From the NCBI GenBank assembly GCA_018261655.1, contig JAGTSG010000019.1, positions 1 through 36,493 of the forward strand: a DNA stretch of 36,493 bases, given 5' to 3'. The position numbers and the translations under genes are program-made. The DNA is from Pseudomonadota bacterium. GTDB lineage: Bacteria > Pseudomonadota > Gammaproteobacteria > Steroidobacterales > Steroidobacteraceae. Positions 8,444 through 15,552 of this stretch are shown here, piece after piece; position 1 is the first letter of the stretch, and each line of letters begins with the position of its first letter. The notes under the pieces are model-generated. The model did no database searches and was not told the DNA's origin. It was given only the letters and a program-made list of their open reading frames with translations.

Positions 8444-8846
8444 TGACGGTCGCTATGTTGACCTGAGCGAAGCCGAGCCGGGCCGCGACGTCCATGGCCG
8501 TGACCACGGACTGGTGGCTCGCGCGCGCATCCGCGCGGATCGTCAGCGGCACGCCCTCGCGGCCGCCCGCGACCTTGCGCAGCGCGGCAGCAAGCGTCTC
8601 GCGGGCGTTGTTGACCAGCGCCGAATCGTTGACGCGGTAGCTGCCCTGCGCCGTGACGGTGACGACGATCGGGTCCTGCACGCGCGTGACCGGCTCGTTG
8701 CTGGCGGTCGGCAGGTCCACGCGCAGGCGGCCTTCCTGCACGAAGGTAGTGGAGATCATGAAGAAGATCACGAGCAGCAGCACCACGTCGATGAGCGACG
8801 TCAGGTTCAGCTCCGGGTCCTCCCGCCGGCGGGGACTGAGCTTCAT
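8430..8846 (-). CDS. exbD: biopolymer transport protein ExbD/TolR family
   Basis: ExbD/TolR proteins form, with ExbB/TolQ, a proton-driven motor that energises outer-membrane processes. There is a short cytoplasmic start, one transmembrane helix (about residues 19-36), and a periplasmic domain. The conserved aspartate D20 lies in NLTSLIDVVLLLVIFF. The length of 138 residues is normal. The ATG overlaps the exbB stop as ATGA, and the stop lies inside the first codons of msbA. The frame is continuous upstream with comEC, because that gene lacks its own stop. ExbB/ExbD pairs next to lpxK/msbA recur in gammaproteobacteria without a TonB gene; the receptor they energise is not visible here. Confidence 0.93.
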   Translation of the reverse strand: MKLSPRRREDPELNLTSLIDVVLLLVIFFMISTTFVQEGRLRVDLPTASNEPVTRVQDPIVVTVTAQGSYRVNDSALVNNARETLAAALRKVAGGREGVPLTIRADARASHQSVVTAMDVAARLGFAQVNIATVSEQT

Positions 8847-11771
8847 GGGCCGTTCGCCGGCGTGCCGCGGGACTCGTGCCGATCGAAGGCCTGCACCAGC
8901 TTGATGGCTTCCTTCTCCATCTCGATGACCAGCGCATCCACGCGACCGCGCAGGTAGCGATAGCCAGCCATCGCCGGGATCGCGACGATCAGGCCCGCAG
9001 CGGTGGTTATGAGGGCCTCGCCGATGCCACCCGACAACGCCTTGGGATCGCCGACGCCCGCGGTAGTGATGGCATTGAAGGCCGCGATCATTCCGGTGAC
9101 GGTCCCGAGCAATCCAAGCAGCGGGCTGATGGCGGCGATGGTGCCCAGGGTATTGAGGAAGCGTTCGAGTTCGTGCACCACGTGCCGGCCGGTGTCCTCG
9201 ATGACCTCCTTCATGATCTCGCGGCCCTGGTCGCGATTCGAGAGCCCGGCCGCGAGCACCCGACCGAGGGGCGAGTTGTGCTCGAGCGCGGTGATGTGCC
9301 GGTCCGTCAGCGTGCGTGTCTCGACCAGCTTCCAGACCTTGTCGGTCAGCTCGCGCGGGATGACACGTTTCGCCTGCAGCGTCCACAGGCGTTCGAGGAT
9401 GATGGCCGCTGCCCCGACGGAGCAGAGGATGATTGGCCACATGACCGGGCCACCGGCCTGGATGATCTCCCACATGCGGCACGCATGATACCGTGCCGCG
9501 ATCATGGCGGCACCCATCGCGACGCCACCAGCGCGGCTCGTCGCGGCGCCACGCTCCCAGCCGCCCTGCAAGGCCGCCGGGACCGATCCTCAGGGACAGC
9601 GCCCCGCTCGCGGCCGTGGTGGCGACCTCGGCGCCCACGGCAGCCCAGCGCTCGACGACCTCCGGGCGTGGAAATCCCCAGCGATTGCCGAAGCCGGACG
9701 ACACCAGCGCCCAGCGCGGCGAGACCGCGCGGACGAAGTCCGGCGAGGAGGACGTGGCGCTGCCGTGATGGGGAACCAGGACGACATCGGCGGCCAGGTC
9801 CTGCGCGAGCAGGACGCGCTCGGCCGGCCTCTCGGGATCCGCCAGGAGCAGCAGGGTCGAGCCGGCGACGCGGACGCGGAGCGCGCATGATCCGTCGTTG
9901 CCTCCGAAGCCGCCGCCGGGGGGCGGGTGAATGATCTCGAAGCCGACGCCATCCCACGACCAGCGACGGCCGGCGCGGCACGGCTCGTCGGTCCCGGGGA
10001 GGTTCCCGATGATCCAGCGCGGCCGGAATTCGGCGACGACCCGCTCGAGGCCGCCGGCATGGTCCGCATCGTCGTGACTCACGACCACGGTGTCGATGCG
10101 CCGAAGGCCCCTCGATCGCAGGAAAGGCACCAGCGTCACGCCTGCCGCCGTCCCGCCGCCACGCCAGCGCGGTCCCGTGTCGAACAGCAGCAACCGACCC
10201 GAGGTCTGGATCACCGCCGCGAGGCCGTGGCCGACGTCGAGTACCGTCAGGTCGAGGGCGCCCGGCGGCGGCGCAGGTCCGGGTCGCCAGGCGAGCGCCA
10301 CCAGCACCACCGCTGCGCACCCTTTCACGGGGCGGCCCGGCAGCGCGATCGCGGCCAGTGACACGCCGGCCGCCAGCGCGACCAGCCATGCAGGCGCGCC
10401 CGGCGGCCGATATACGCCGCCAGGCAGGTCCGCGGCCCACTGCAGCGCGGGCCAGCAGCGGTCGAGCCCTGCGGCCAGGGCCGCCCAGACCCGGTCGGAC
10501 AGGCCCGGCGCCCACGGCAGCAGCATCATGCCGGTCAGCGTCGCCGGCAACAGCACGAACGAGAACAGCGGTATCGCCAGCGCATTGACGACCGGGCCGG
10601 TCACGGGCACGCCGCCAAAGGCGGCGACCAGCACCGGTGCCAGCACGACGCACACGGCCGCCTGGGCGCGGACGAACTGCCTGAGCGCCGGCCAGCCGCC
10701 CGGCCCGGCCTGCACCAGCCCCATCAGGGCCGCGACCGCTGCAAAGGAGAGCCAGAAGCCCGCCGACGCCGCGCCCAGGGGATCGGTCGCCGACAACAAC
10801 AGCGCCGCGGCCGCAAGCACCGACCATGGCGCCACATGTCGGCGCACGGCGCGCAACGCGAGGGCGACGCCGACCATGGCGAGGGTCCTGACGGTCGGCA
10901 GCGAAGCGCCGGCCAGCAGTCCGTAGCCGGCCGTGATCAGGCCCACCCCCGCGGCTTGCCAGGCGGGCCAGCGGGCGGACAGGGACGGTACGCCGAGCAC
11001 GCGGTAAGCACGGCGCGAGATCCACAGCGCCACGAGCGCGAAAGCCGTCACGTGCATGCCGGAAATCGCGATCAGGTGCGCCGTGCCGGTGTCCACGAAG
11101 GCGTCGCGGAGCTCCGCGTCGATGCGGCCCCGGAGTCCCACGGCGAGTCCCTGCAGCACGCCGGTGGATGCGCTGCCGGCCGTGGCCGCCGCGATGCGCT
11201 CGCCCACCCACGCGCGCGCGGTGGCGACCGGTGCCCGCCACGGCTGCCGCTCGAGTCGCTCCGGCCGGGCGCCGCCGGCGACATAGGCCGTCGCGCCATA
11301 GCCGCGGTCGAGCAGGTGGAGTTCGCGATCGAAGGTCCCGGGATTGGCGAACCCGCTGCGGCAGCGGATCACGGCCGGCAGGCGCCAGCGGTCACCCGGC
11401 CACGGCACCGCCGTCGGCTCATACCACGAGACCCTGATCCGCGACGGCACGCCCTGCAGCCGCGACGAGGCATCGGGGACCAGATCAAAATCGAGGCGGC
11501 CGGGACGGGACTCGGCCGGCGACACCACGAGTCCCGACAGCCCGAGCTTCTCGCGATCGCGCGCGCAGGGCCAGTCGTCCCCGATCGCGCGATGCCCCTG
11601 CAGGCCGGCGGCGACGAACCCGGCCAGCAACGCTGCCATCGCCGGGCCGCGGGCCAGCCACGCCATGGCCGCAGCCACCGCCACGCCGGCCAGCGCCGTC
11701 ACGCCGGGCAACCCCGGGCTGTCGAAGGCGAGCGCGATGCCTCCCAGGAAGGCGAGCGCAGGAAGCAGCAT
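8430..11771 (-). CDS. comEC: DNA internalization protein ComEC/Rec2, without its own stop codon
   Basis: ComEC is the inner-membrane channel and putative nuclease for uptake of single-stranded DNA in competence. The ComEC part is at about 9522-11771 (some 750 residues, the expected length). It holds an N-terminal domain with membrane segments, the multi-helix Competence domain containing HLIAISGMHVTAFAL, and a C-terminal metallo-beta-lactamase domain. The metal motif SHDDADHAGG is near 10060-10085. The normal C-terminus is reached at EPRWWR, but no stop follows. The frame stays open for about 225 more codons across exbB, in another frame, and then joins exbD, ending at its TAA. Those 225 codons look like shadow sequence. 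Either the stop was lost or an indel is present: a TGA lies at 9502-9504 in a neighbouring frame. The start could be ATG 11771 or GTG 11813; neither has a clear ribosome site. Confidence 0.85.
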   Translation of the reverse strand: MLLPALAFLGGIALAFDSPGLPGVTALAGVAVAAAMAWLARGPAMAALLAGFVAAGLQGHRAIGDDWPCARDREKLGLSGLVVSPAESRPGRLDFDLVPDASSRLQGVPSRIRVSWYEPTAVPWPGDRWRLPAVIRCRSGFANPGTFDRELHLLDRGYGATAYVAGGARPERLERQPWRAPVATARAWVGERIAAATAGSASTGVLQGLAVGLRGRIDAELRDAFVDTGTAHLIAISGMHVTAFALVALWISRRAYRVLGVPSLSARWPAWQAAGVGLITAGYGLLAGASLPTVRTLAMVGVALALRAVRRHVAPWSVLAAAALLLSATDPLGAASAGFWLSFAAVAALMGLVQAGPGGWPALRQFVRAQAAVCVVLAPVLVAAFGGVPVTGPVVNALAIPLFSFVLLPATLTGMMLLPWAPGLSDRVWAALAAGLDRCWPALQWAADLPGGVYRPPGAPAWLVALAAGVSLAAIALPGRPVKGCAAVVLVALAWRPGPAPPPGALDLTVLDVGHGLAAVIQTSGRLLLFDTGPRWRGGGTAAGVTLVPFLRSRGLRRIDTVVVSHDDADHAGGLERVVAEFRPRWIIGNLPGTDEPCRAGRRWSWDGVGFEIIHPPPGGGFGGNDGSCALRVRVAGSTLLLLADPERPAERVLLAQDLAADVVLVPHHGSATSSSPDFVRAVSPRWALVSSGFGNRWGFPRPEVVERWAAVGAEVATTAASGALSLRIGPGGLAGRLGAWRRDEPRWWRRDGCRHDRGTVSCVPHVGDHPGRWPGHVANHPLLRRGSGHHPRTPVDAAGETCHPARADRQGLEAGRDTHADGPAHHRARAQLAPRSGARGRALESRPGPRDHEGGHRGHRPARGARTRTLPQYPGHHRRHQPAAWIARDRHRNDRGLQCHHYRGRRRSQGVVGWHRRGPHNHRCGPDRRDPGDGWLSLPARSRGCAGHRDGEGSHQAGAGLRSARVPRHAGERPMKLSPRRREDPELNLTSLIDVVLLLVIFFMISTTFVQEGRLRVDLPTASNEPVTRVQDPIVVTVTAQGSYRVNDSALVNNARETLAAALRKVAGGREGVPLTIRADARASHQSVVTAMDVAARLGFAQVNIATVSEQT
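8843..9475 (-). CDS. exbB: MotA/TolQ/ExbB proton channel family protein
   Basis: This is the inner-membrane channel subunit paired with ExbD. It has 210 residues and three expected membrane segments, at about 12-29, 108-128 and 153-174. The family pattern is seen in SPLLGLLGTVTGMIAAF and ALITTAAGLIVAIPA. I chose the ATG at 9475, giving MWEIIQAGG, because family members begin in this way. Upstream in-frame ATGs exist but would add a non-conserved stretch. The gene ends in an ATGA overlap with exbD. It lies wholly inside the run-on frame of comEC, read in a different frame. Confidence 0.94.
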   Translation of the reverse strand: MWEIIQAGGPVMWPIILCSVGAAAIILERLWTLQAKRVIPRELTDKVWKLVETRTLTDRHITALEHNSPLGRVLAAGLSNRDQGREIMKEVIEDTGRHVVHELERFLNTLGTIAAISPLLGLLGTVTGMIAAFNAITTAGVGDPKALSGGIGEALITTAAGLIVAIPAMAGYRYLRGRVDALVIEMEKEAIKLVQAFDRHESRGTPANGP

Positions 11772-11834
11772 GGTCAGCGTCCGCGGGGGCCGGGACGCCG
11801 ACGCTAGCGCCACGGGACAGGCCGCGGGAGCGGT

Positions 11835-12524
11835 TCAGCCTGCGCGTTCGGTCAGTTTTCCCGCGGTCAGCGTGACGACGCGATCCATGCGCGAGGCGAG
11901 GCGCTCGTCATGGGTCACGATGACGAGGCTCGTGCCCCGCTCGCGGTTCAGTTCGAGCATCAGTTCGAAGACCTGGGCGGCATTCGCCCCGTCGAGGTTG
12001 CCGGTCGGTTCGTCGGCCAGCACGATGCGCGGCGAGCCCACCAGCGCGCGGGCCACGGCAGCGCGCTGCCGCTCGCCGCCGGAGAGCTCGGCCGGGCGGT
12101 GATCGAGCCGCTCGCCGAGCCCGACCCGCGCGAGCAGGTCGCGCGCCTGCGCGAAGGCGTCGCCGCGGGCGAGGCGCCTGACCAGCAGCGGCATCGCGAC
12201 GTTCTCGAGCGCAGTGAACTCCGGCAGCAGGTGGTGGAACTGGTACACGAAACCCACCGCCCGGTTGCGCAGGCGGCCGCGCGCGGTCTCGTCGAGCTGC
12301 GAGAGGTCCTGGCCATCGATCCACACCGATCCGGAGGTCGGGTCGTCGAGCCCGCCCAGCAGTTGCAGCAGCGTCGTCTTGCCCGATCCCGATGCGCCGA
12401 TGATGGCCACGCGCTCACCCGCCCCGACGACGAAGTCGACGCCGTCGAGCACCGTGAGGGTGACCGGTCCCTGGCGGAACTGCTTGCGGAGGTCGCGGCA
12501 GGCAAGCGTGGTGGGCGGGGTCAT
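11835..12524 (-). CDS. lolD: lipoprotein-releasing system ATP-binding protein LolD
   Basis: LolD is the ATPase of the LolCDE complex, which extracts outer-membrane lipoproteins from the inner membrane and hands them to LolA. All ABC motifs are present: Walker [20 protein letters not shown] (about residues 42-60), signature [15 protein letters not shown], Walker [13 protein letters not shown] and H-loop VTHDERLA. The LolD/MacB-type [20 protein letters not shown] segment supports LolD. The length of 229 residues is normal. It lies 10 bases after the second permease gene, so the complex is encoded as permease-permease-ATPase. Confidence 0.95.
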   Translation of the reverse strand: MTPPTTLACRDLRKQFRQGPVTLTVLDGVDFVVGAGERVAIIGASGSGKTTLLQLLGGLDDPTSGSVWIDGQDLSQLDETARGRLRNRAVGFVYQFHHLLPEFTALENVAMPLLVRRLARGDAFAQARDLLARVGLGERLDHRPAELSGGERQRAAVARALVGSPRIVLADEPTGNLDGANAAQVFELMLELNRERGTSLVIVTHDERLASRMDRVVTLTAGKLTERAG

Positions 12525-12534
12525 GCTCCGTTCC

Positions 12535-13797
12535 TCAGATCTCGTGGCGCAGCGCGTCGGCAGGCGCCGTCCGCGCCGCGCGCCAGGCAGGGTACACCGT
12601 GGACAGGACGCCGAGCGCCAGCGCCGTCACCGAGACCGTCAGGACATCGGCGAGGCGGACGTCGGCGGGCAGGTCGCCGATGAAGTAGACCCGTGCGTCG
12701 ACCAGCGTCACGCCCAGCAACGCCTCGAGGCCGTGGACAATGGCCGTGAGGTTGAGCGCGAGGGTGATGCCTGCGGCCAGCCCGACGGCCGTCCCGACCA
12801 CGCCGATGGCGCTGCCCTGCACGATGAACACGCGGAGGATCTCCGCCGGGCTCGAGCCGAGCGTGCGCAGGATGGCGATGTCTCCCTGCTTTTCCTTCAC
12901 CACCATGACCAGCGTCGAGACGATGTTGAAGGCAGCGACGCCGACGACCAGCAGCAGCACGACGAACATGATGGAGCGCGTGACCTGGATCGAGCGGAAG
13001 AAGTTGGCATGCCGGCGCGTCCAGTCGCTGACGTAGAACCCGCCGCCCAGGCCCACGGCCAGCGAGCGGATGGTCGCCGGCGCCGAGTAGGGATCGACCA
13101 GCGCGTAACGCAGGCCGGTCACGGCGTCACCGAGGCGGAACAGTTTCTGCCCGTCCGACAGGTTGACCAGCGCCAATCCGCGGTCGAATTCGTACATGCC
13201 GGCGTCGAAGACGCCGGCGACGGTGAAGCGACGCATGCGCGGCACGACGCCCGCCGGCGTCACGTTGCCCTGCGCCACCACGAGCAGCAGCCGGTCGCCC
13301 GGCACGGCCCCGAGTTCCTCGGCAAGGGCCCGCCCGAGCACGATGCGGAAGGCGCCCGCCTCGAGGTCCTCGAGCGAACCGCCCGTCACCAGCTTGCCGA
13401 GCGAGGAGACGCTGCGTTCGCCGGCCGGTTCCACCCCGCGGAGCTCGACGCCGGCGGAACGCGGGCCGTGGACCAGCATCCCGCGGCCCTCCACGAACGG
13501 CGCGACGGCAACGACGCCGGGCGCATGGGTGGTGTCGGCGATGAACTGGCGCCAGTCGTCCAGGCGCCCCTCGAGGCCCTCGAGCGTCGCGTGCCCGGTG
13601 ACGTCGAGGATGCGCTCGCGCAACTCGCGCTCGAACCCGTTCATCACGGACAGGACCACGAGGAGCACGGCCACGCCGACCGCGATGCCGGCCATGGAGA
13701 TGGCCGAGATGAAGCCGATGAAGCGGTCGTCGCGGCCGAGCCGCAGGTAGCGGGCCCCGATCCACCATGCGTACGGCAGGCGCGAACCGTCACTCAT
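12535..13797 (-). CDS. lipoprotein-releasing ABC transporter permease (LolC/LolE family)
   Basis: This is an inner-membrane permease of the Lol system. It has 420 residues, with one N-terminal transmembrane helix (about 25-50), a large periplasmic domain, and three C-terminal helices with a FtsX-like domain (about 270-410). The N-terminal pattern [20 protein letters not shown] and the cytoplasmic loop [12 protein letters not shown] are diagnostic. The periplasmic hook segment reads [19 protein letters not shown], which looks more LolC-like than LolE-like, but I cannot assign the subunit firmly. It overlaps the end of the upstream paralogue by 8 bases. Confidence 0.93.
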   Translation of the reverse strand: MSDGSRLPYAWWIGARYLRLGRDDRFIGFISAISMAGIAVGVAVLLVVLSVMNGFERELRERILDVTGHATLEGLEGRLDDWRQFIADTTHAPGVVAVAPFVEGRGMLVHGPRSAGVELRGVEPAGERSVSSLGKLVTGGSLEDLEAGAFRIVLGRALAEELGAVPGDRLLLVVAQGNVTPAGVVPRMRRFTVAGVFDAGMYEFDRGLALVNLSDGQKLFRLGDAVTGLRYALVDPYSAPATIRSLAVGLGGGFYVSDWTRRHANFFRSIQVTRSIMFVVLLLVVGVAAFNIVSTLVMVVKEKQGDIAILRTLGSSPAEILRVFIVQGSAIGVVGTAVGLAAGITLALNLTAIVHGLEALLGVTLVDARVYFIGDLPADVRLADVLTVSVTALALGVLSTVYPAWRAARTAPADALRHEI

Positions 13798-15031
13798 AAC
13801 GGAGCGCCTCGGCGGGTTGCGTAGCGGCCGCGCGCAGCGCCGGGTATAGGGTGGCCACCGAGGTGAGCACCAACGCGGCCAGCGCGACGAGCAGGACGTC
13901 GCCGCCGTGCACCTCGGAAGGGATGGCCGTGATGTAGTACACGTCGGCGTCGAAGACCTGGAACCCGAAAAGCTGCTCCAGGAAGGGCACCACCGCCCCG
14001 ACGTTGAGCGCGAGCGACAGTCCCAGCGCCACGCCGGCCGCCGTGCCGAGCCAGCCGATCACGGCCCCCTGCGTGATGAAGATGCCGGCGACCGAGCCCC
14101 GGGGCATGCCGAGCGTGCGCAGGATCGCGATGTCCGTGCGCTTGTCGCTCACGACCATGACCAGGCTCGCCACGATGTTGAAGGCGGCCACTGCGACGAT
14201 CAGCAGCAGGATGATCGTCATCATCGTCTTCTCGAGGCGGATGGCGTGGAAGTACGCGGCGTGGTCCTCGCTCCAGTCGCGCACCTGCAGGCCGGGTCCC
14301 AGCATCGCGGCAAGGTCCCGTGCCAGCGCCGGCGCCGCCAGCGCGTCGTCGAATTTCACGCGCAGGCCGGCGGGCGCAGCCGGCCCGGCGAGCCGCGCCA
14401 GGTCGGCGAACGGCACCAGTGCCAGCGTGCCGTCGTGGTCCGCAAGGCCGATCTCGAACAGCCCCGACACCGTGAAGGCGCCGATCTCGGGCATCAGGTT
14501 GCCGTCCGCATCCGCGCGCGGCAGGAGCACCGTGACGGTGTCTCCGGGCTGGACGGCGAGCTCGGCGGCCAGCACACGCCCGAGCACCATTCGCCTGGAC
14601 CCGGCGGTGAGCTCTTCAAGTGAACCCACCAGCATCGCGTTGGCGAGCTCGCCGACGCCGGCCTCGGCGCCGGGCACGATGCCGCGCACCGTCCCGCCGG
14701 CGAGTGCCGTGCCCGACGAAAGCAGCCCCTGCAACTCGACATAGGGAGCGGCACCTGCAACGCGCGCCTCGCGGCGCGCCACGGCGGCGAGGTCGCGAAG
14801 TTGCCGCTCATCCGCCCCGGGCCTGGCAAACGTCGCGTGCGCGGACAGCGCCAGCAGCCGGTCGCGCAACTCACCCTCGAAGCCGTTCATCACCGAGAGG
14901 ATGGTGATCAGGGACGCCACCCCCAGGCAGACCCCGGCGAGCGAGACCCAGGTGATGAAGGACACGAAGAAGGAACGCCGGCGCGAACGGACATAGCGCA
15001 GTCCGATGCCCAGCGGGAGCGGTGACAACAT
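13790..15031 (-). CDS. lipoprotein-releasing ABC transporter permease (LolC/LolE family), first gene of operon
   Basis: This is a second LolC/E permease of 413 residues. It has the same plan as its neighbour: an N-terminal helix, a periplasmic domain and three C-terminal helices. Family marks are FVSFITWVSLAGVCLGVASL near the start and [15 protein letters not shown] in the cytoplasmic loop. The two permeases are clear paralogues and presumably form the LolC-LolE heterodimer with LolD. The hook-region segment VSGLFEIGLADHDGTLALV looks somewhat LolE-like. It is the first gene of the 12-gene minus-strand block, and its promoter should lie in 15032-15106. There I see only a weak CTGACA / TTCAAT pair with an over-long 19-base spacer. 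Confidence 0.93.
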   Translation of the reverse strand: MLSPLPLGIGLRYVRSRRRSFFVSFITWVSLAGVCLGVASLITILSVMNGFEGELRDRLLALSAHATFARPGADERQLRDLAAVARREARVAGAAPYVELQGLLSSGTALAGGTVRGIVPGAEAGVGELANAMLVGSLEELTAGSRRMVLGRVLAAELAVQPGDTVTVLLPRADADGNLMPEIGAFTVSGLFEIGLADHDGTLALVPFADLARLAGPAAPAGLRVKFDDALAAPALARDLAAMLGPGLQVRDWSEDHAAYFHAIRLEKTMMTIILLLIVAVAAFNIVASLVMVVSDKRTDIAILRTLGMPRGSVAGIFITQGAVIGWLGTAAGVALGLSLALNVGAVVPFLEQLFGFQVFDADVYYITAIPSEVHGGDVLLVALAALVLTSVATLYPALRAAATQPAEALRYE

Positions 15032-15106
15032 GGGCCGCTATTGAACCACACCGGGACCACGGGTTGTCAGAATCGCGAAGCCGATCAAAGATTTAACCTT
15101 GCATTC

Positions 15107-15134
15107 TCGACACATTCAGGGCCGGTGCTACACT
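15107..15134 (+). promoter_or_regulatory. candidate sigma-70 promoter with extended -10
   Basis: TCGACA (15107-15112) and TACACT (15129-15134) are separated by 16 bases. The -10 is preceded by TGC, giving an extended -10. Transcription would start near 15141 and leave a very short leader with GGGAGG before the ATG at 15155. It drives the small exported protein gene. Confidence 0.5.
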
Positions 15135-15154
15135 CGGCGCCGGGAGGACCTGAC

Positions 15155-15439
15155 ATGAAACTGGCTCGCCTCTGGGCGCCCGCGCTGGCGTTGACCGCAA
15201 CCCTGGCGTCGGCGCAGAACCTGGACATGAACACCGGCAATCCCGCGGCTGGGCTGCCGGACCATCCGGTCCGCGGCTCGACCATGTCCCAGGTCGAGGC
15301 CCGCTTCGGCGCGCCGACGACCCGGCATGCGGCCGTGGGCGACCCGCCCATCACCCGTTGGGACTACCCGCAGTTCGCGGTCTTCTTCGAGCACGACAAG
15401 GTGCTTCACGCGGTCATCGTCCGGCCCGCCGGCAAGTAG
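15155..15439 (+). CDS. small exported SmpA/OmlA(BamE)-like protein
   Basis: This is a 94-residue protein with a clear Sec signal peptide (MKLARLWAPALALTATLASA, cut before QNLD) and a short mature domain. The pattern RGSTMSQVEARFGAPT, then RWDYPQFAVFFEHDKV, resembles the SmpA/OmlA fold found in BamE. There is no lipobox cysteine, so it should be a soluble periplasmic protein rather than a lipoprotein. I chose the internal ATG at 15155 because it has a GGGAGG site and begins with the signal peptide; the longer frame from 15041 runs through the promoter region. The function is not known. A probable hairpin terminator follows the stop. Confidence 0.8.
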   Translation: MKLARLWAPALALTATLASAQNLDMNTGNPAAGLPDHPVRGSTMSQVEARFGAPTTRHAAVGDPPITRWDYPQFAVFFEHDKVLHAVIVRPAGK

Positions 15440-15441
15440 CG

Positions 15442-15464
15442 CCCGACCGGCCGGACCGGTCGGG
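15442..15464 (+). terminator. hairpin after the SmpA-like gene
   Basis: CCCGACCGG and CCGGTCGGG form a perfect 9-base stem with a CCGGA loop, starting 3 bases after the stop. Only two T follow, so as an intrinsic terminator it is weak on the T-run. It separates the small gene from the mfd promoter. Confidence 0.5.
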
Positions 15465-15492
15465 TTGCCAACCGCCCTGAGGCGGGTATCCT
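15465..15492 (+). promoter_or_regulatory. candidate sigma-70 promoter of mfd
   Basis: TTGCCA (15465-15470) and TATCCT (15487-15492) have a 16-base spacer. The predicted start is near 15499, leaving a leader of about 54 bases before mfd. The -35 directly follows the hairpin at 15442-15464. Confidence 0.5.
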
Positions 15493-15552
15493 GCGCGCTT
15501 CCCTGAACCGGGGCGGGGCAACCTGCCACCGGGGAGCTGCCTTGTCCACGCC

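Noticed and set aside
5516-8446. 976-codon open frame on the plus strand
   Set aside because: It is exactly antisense to lpxK and msbA, is rich in Arg, His, Gln and Asp, and has no recognisable domain. It is a GC-driven shadow.
9502-11241. 579-codon alternative frame within comEC
   Set aside because: It is an Arg/Gly-rich shadow. Its only relevance is its TGA at 9502-9504, which would be the comEC stop after a one-base shift.
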